DNA of 64,000 nucleotides, taken from contig SFGJ01000006.1 of the NCBI GenBank assembly GCA_004557655.1, positions 21,288 to 85,287 of the forward strand. Direction: 5' to 3'. The notes beneath the pieces are model-generated. The model worked only from the letters and a program-made list of their open reading frames with translations. It ran no database searches and had not been told where the DNA came from. Below are positions 63,411-64,000 of the stretch, one piece after another (within the stretch, counting starts at the first letter, position 1; the number at the start of each line of letters is the position of its first letter). A program made the translations under genes and the position numbers. Source of the stretch: Clostridiales bacterium (lineage in GTDB: Bacteria; Bacillota; Clostridia; Oscillospirales; Oscillospiraceae).

Positions 63411-64000
63411 GTTTTTGAGTTGTATTGTGGGCTTCTTCGATAGCCCGTGTGAAATCAAATGCACCGATGAAGTTATAGACAATGGTGATCTCCCTCGTCT
63501 TGGATTTCTTGTCTGCGTGGGACACTTCGATGCGGTCAATAAATTCTCGGAGAACTGCCGCGTCAAGCTCCTGCATATCCGTGTACTTCTTCACCGCTGC
63601 GACAAATGCCTTGGCGTTGGTTTTCTGCTGCTCCTGCTGTTTCAGCTCCTTGCGCAAAACCTCTGCCATAGATTTAAGGTTGCTCTGTTCCAGCTCGTAG
63701 TCATGGGACATTTTGATAAATCTGTCATCGGACAGCTTACCCATTACATTGTCCTCATACAATCTGGAAATGATGCGGTCAAGCTCTGCAATGCGCTTAT
63801 CAGCTTTTGCCAGCGTATCACGCTTACGCGCAAATTCCGCGTCACGATCTCGCATACTGATGTCTGCCGCTTCTTGCATAAACTCGGCTTCATGCTGGCT
63901 CACATACTGTATGGCTTCGCGCAGATTCTTTAGCACGATTTCATGCAGTACCACATTTCTGATCGAATGTGTTGTGCATAGGTCTTTCCCCTTGCGGTAG
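63394..64000 (-). CDS. Large serine recombinase, C-terminal part (TnpX/Tn4451-like)
   Basis: About 201 C-terminal residues are visible; the 5' part lies beyond the window. The fragment starts YRKGKDLCTTHSIRNVVLHE, the end of a zinc-ribbon region (CT-H-I-R pattern). A long coiled coil follows (RKRDTLAKADKRIAELDRII, then LYEDNVMGKLSDDRFIKMSHDYE). A DUF4368-type end has LREFIDRIEVSHADKKSKTREITIVYNF. This layout is that of large serine recombinases which move Tn4451-like elements and integrative elements. The catalytic resolvase domain is not in view, so activity is not tested. The base composition is AT-richer than the neighbouring chromosome. Confidence 0.85.
   Translation of the reverse strand, partial: YRKGKDLCTTHSIRNVVLHEIVLKNLREAIQYVSQHEAEFMQEAADISMRDRDAEFARKRDTLAKADKRIAELDRIISRLYEDNVMGKLSDDRFIKMSHDYELEQSNLKSMAEVLRKELKQQEQQKTNAKAFVAAVKKYTDMQELDAAVLREFIDRIEVSHADKKSKTREITIVYNFIGAFDFTRAIEEAHNTTQKQQKTA

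Overview
The window looks like a chromosome segment from a GC-rich, spore-forming, anaerobic Firmicute of the Oscillospiraceae/Ruminococcaceae type (inference). The evidence is clostridial gene content (NfnAB-type ferredoxin:NADP oxidoreductase, a SpoIVB-type protease, a GerA/SpoVAF-type germination protein), a Gram-positive dcw cluster with a meso-DAP-type MurE (DNPR motif), strong AGGAGG ribosome sites, and vitamin regulation by BirA and NiaR rather than proteobacterial regulators. I saw no rRNA, tRNA or CRISPR array.

Layout. 1-1105 (-): an E2-like acyltransferase and the start of an acyl-CoA ligase. 1410-5290: asnS (-), then psuK-psuG (pseudouridine breakdown) and a DUF1294 membrane protein. 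5324-10159: divergent thrC-thrB (-) and lysC-asd (+), the aspartate-to-threonine branch. 10316-14199 (-): a radical SAM enzyme, a DUF5662 protein, uraA with a leader-peptide/terminator arrangement, and bioY. 14342-16446 (+): birA and a split chromate transporter. 16493-25581: YdcF-like protein and uridine kinase (-), a zinc-ribbon/BIG2 protein, a YlmH-like S4 protein, DUF896, an atypical trigger factor (-), PAP2, a Crp/Fnr regulator, the nfnAB pair, and a small XRE regulator facing a tiny membrane protein across a palindrome. 25804-27154 (-): coaX and an ECF S-component, probably for pantothenate. 27532-36183 (+): LysR, a DUF2156-GNAT fusion, a spore germination protein, then a compact HAD-MFS-GDPD-rsmD-coaD-coiled-coil operon. 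36539-49071 (+): the division and cell-wall cluster mraZ-rsmH-ftsL-pbp-murE-mraY-ftsW-murG-murA-divIB-ftsZ, lacking murF, murD, murC and murB. 49233-51921 (+): spoIVB, a Cys-rich small protein, a cNMP-domain protein and a purine nucleoside phosphorylase. 52164-55490 (-): pstSCAB on visibly AT-richer DNA. 55909-58637: LysR (-) divergent from a yedE-tusA-DUF3343 selenium/sulfur cluster. 58677-61148 (-): an EIIC-like transporter behind a large NiaR-type palindrome, niaR, and a TVP38/DedA-like membrane protein. 61345-63313 (+): an overlapping gene pair resembling serine palmitoyltransferase and 3-ketosphinganine reductase. 63394-64000 (-): the C-terminal part of a large serine recombinase, probably the edge of a mobile element.

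The most notable observations are: (1) a putative two-gene sphingoid-base operon in a Firmicute; (2) a promoter, short leader ORF, U-rich tract and intrinsic terminator in front of uraA, arranged like UTP-sensitive attenuation; (3) an almost perfect 38-bp palindrome overlapping the promoter of an EIIC-like transporter next to niaR; (4) an E2-like acyltransferase whose catalytic His position is Glu, overlapping an acyl-CoA ligase gene; and (5) several unexplained hairpins and palindromes. All assignments were made by reading the sequence and recalling family motifs; no database search was run.
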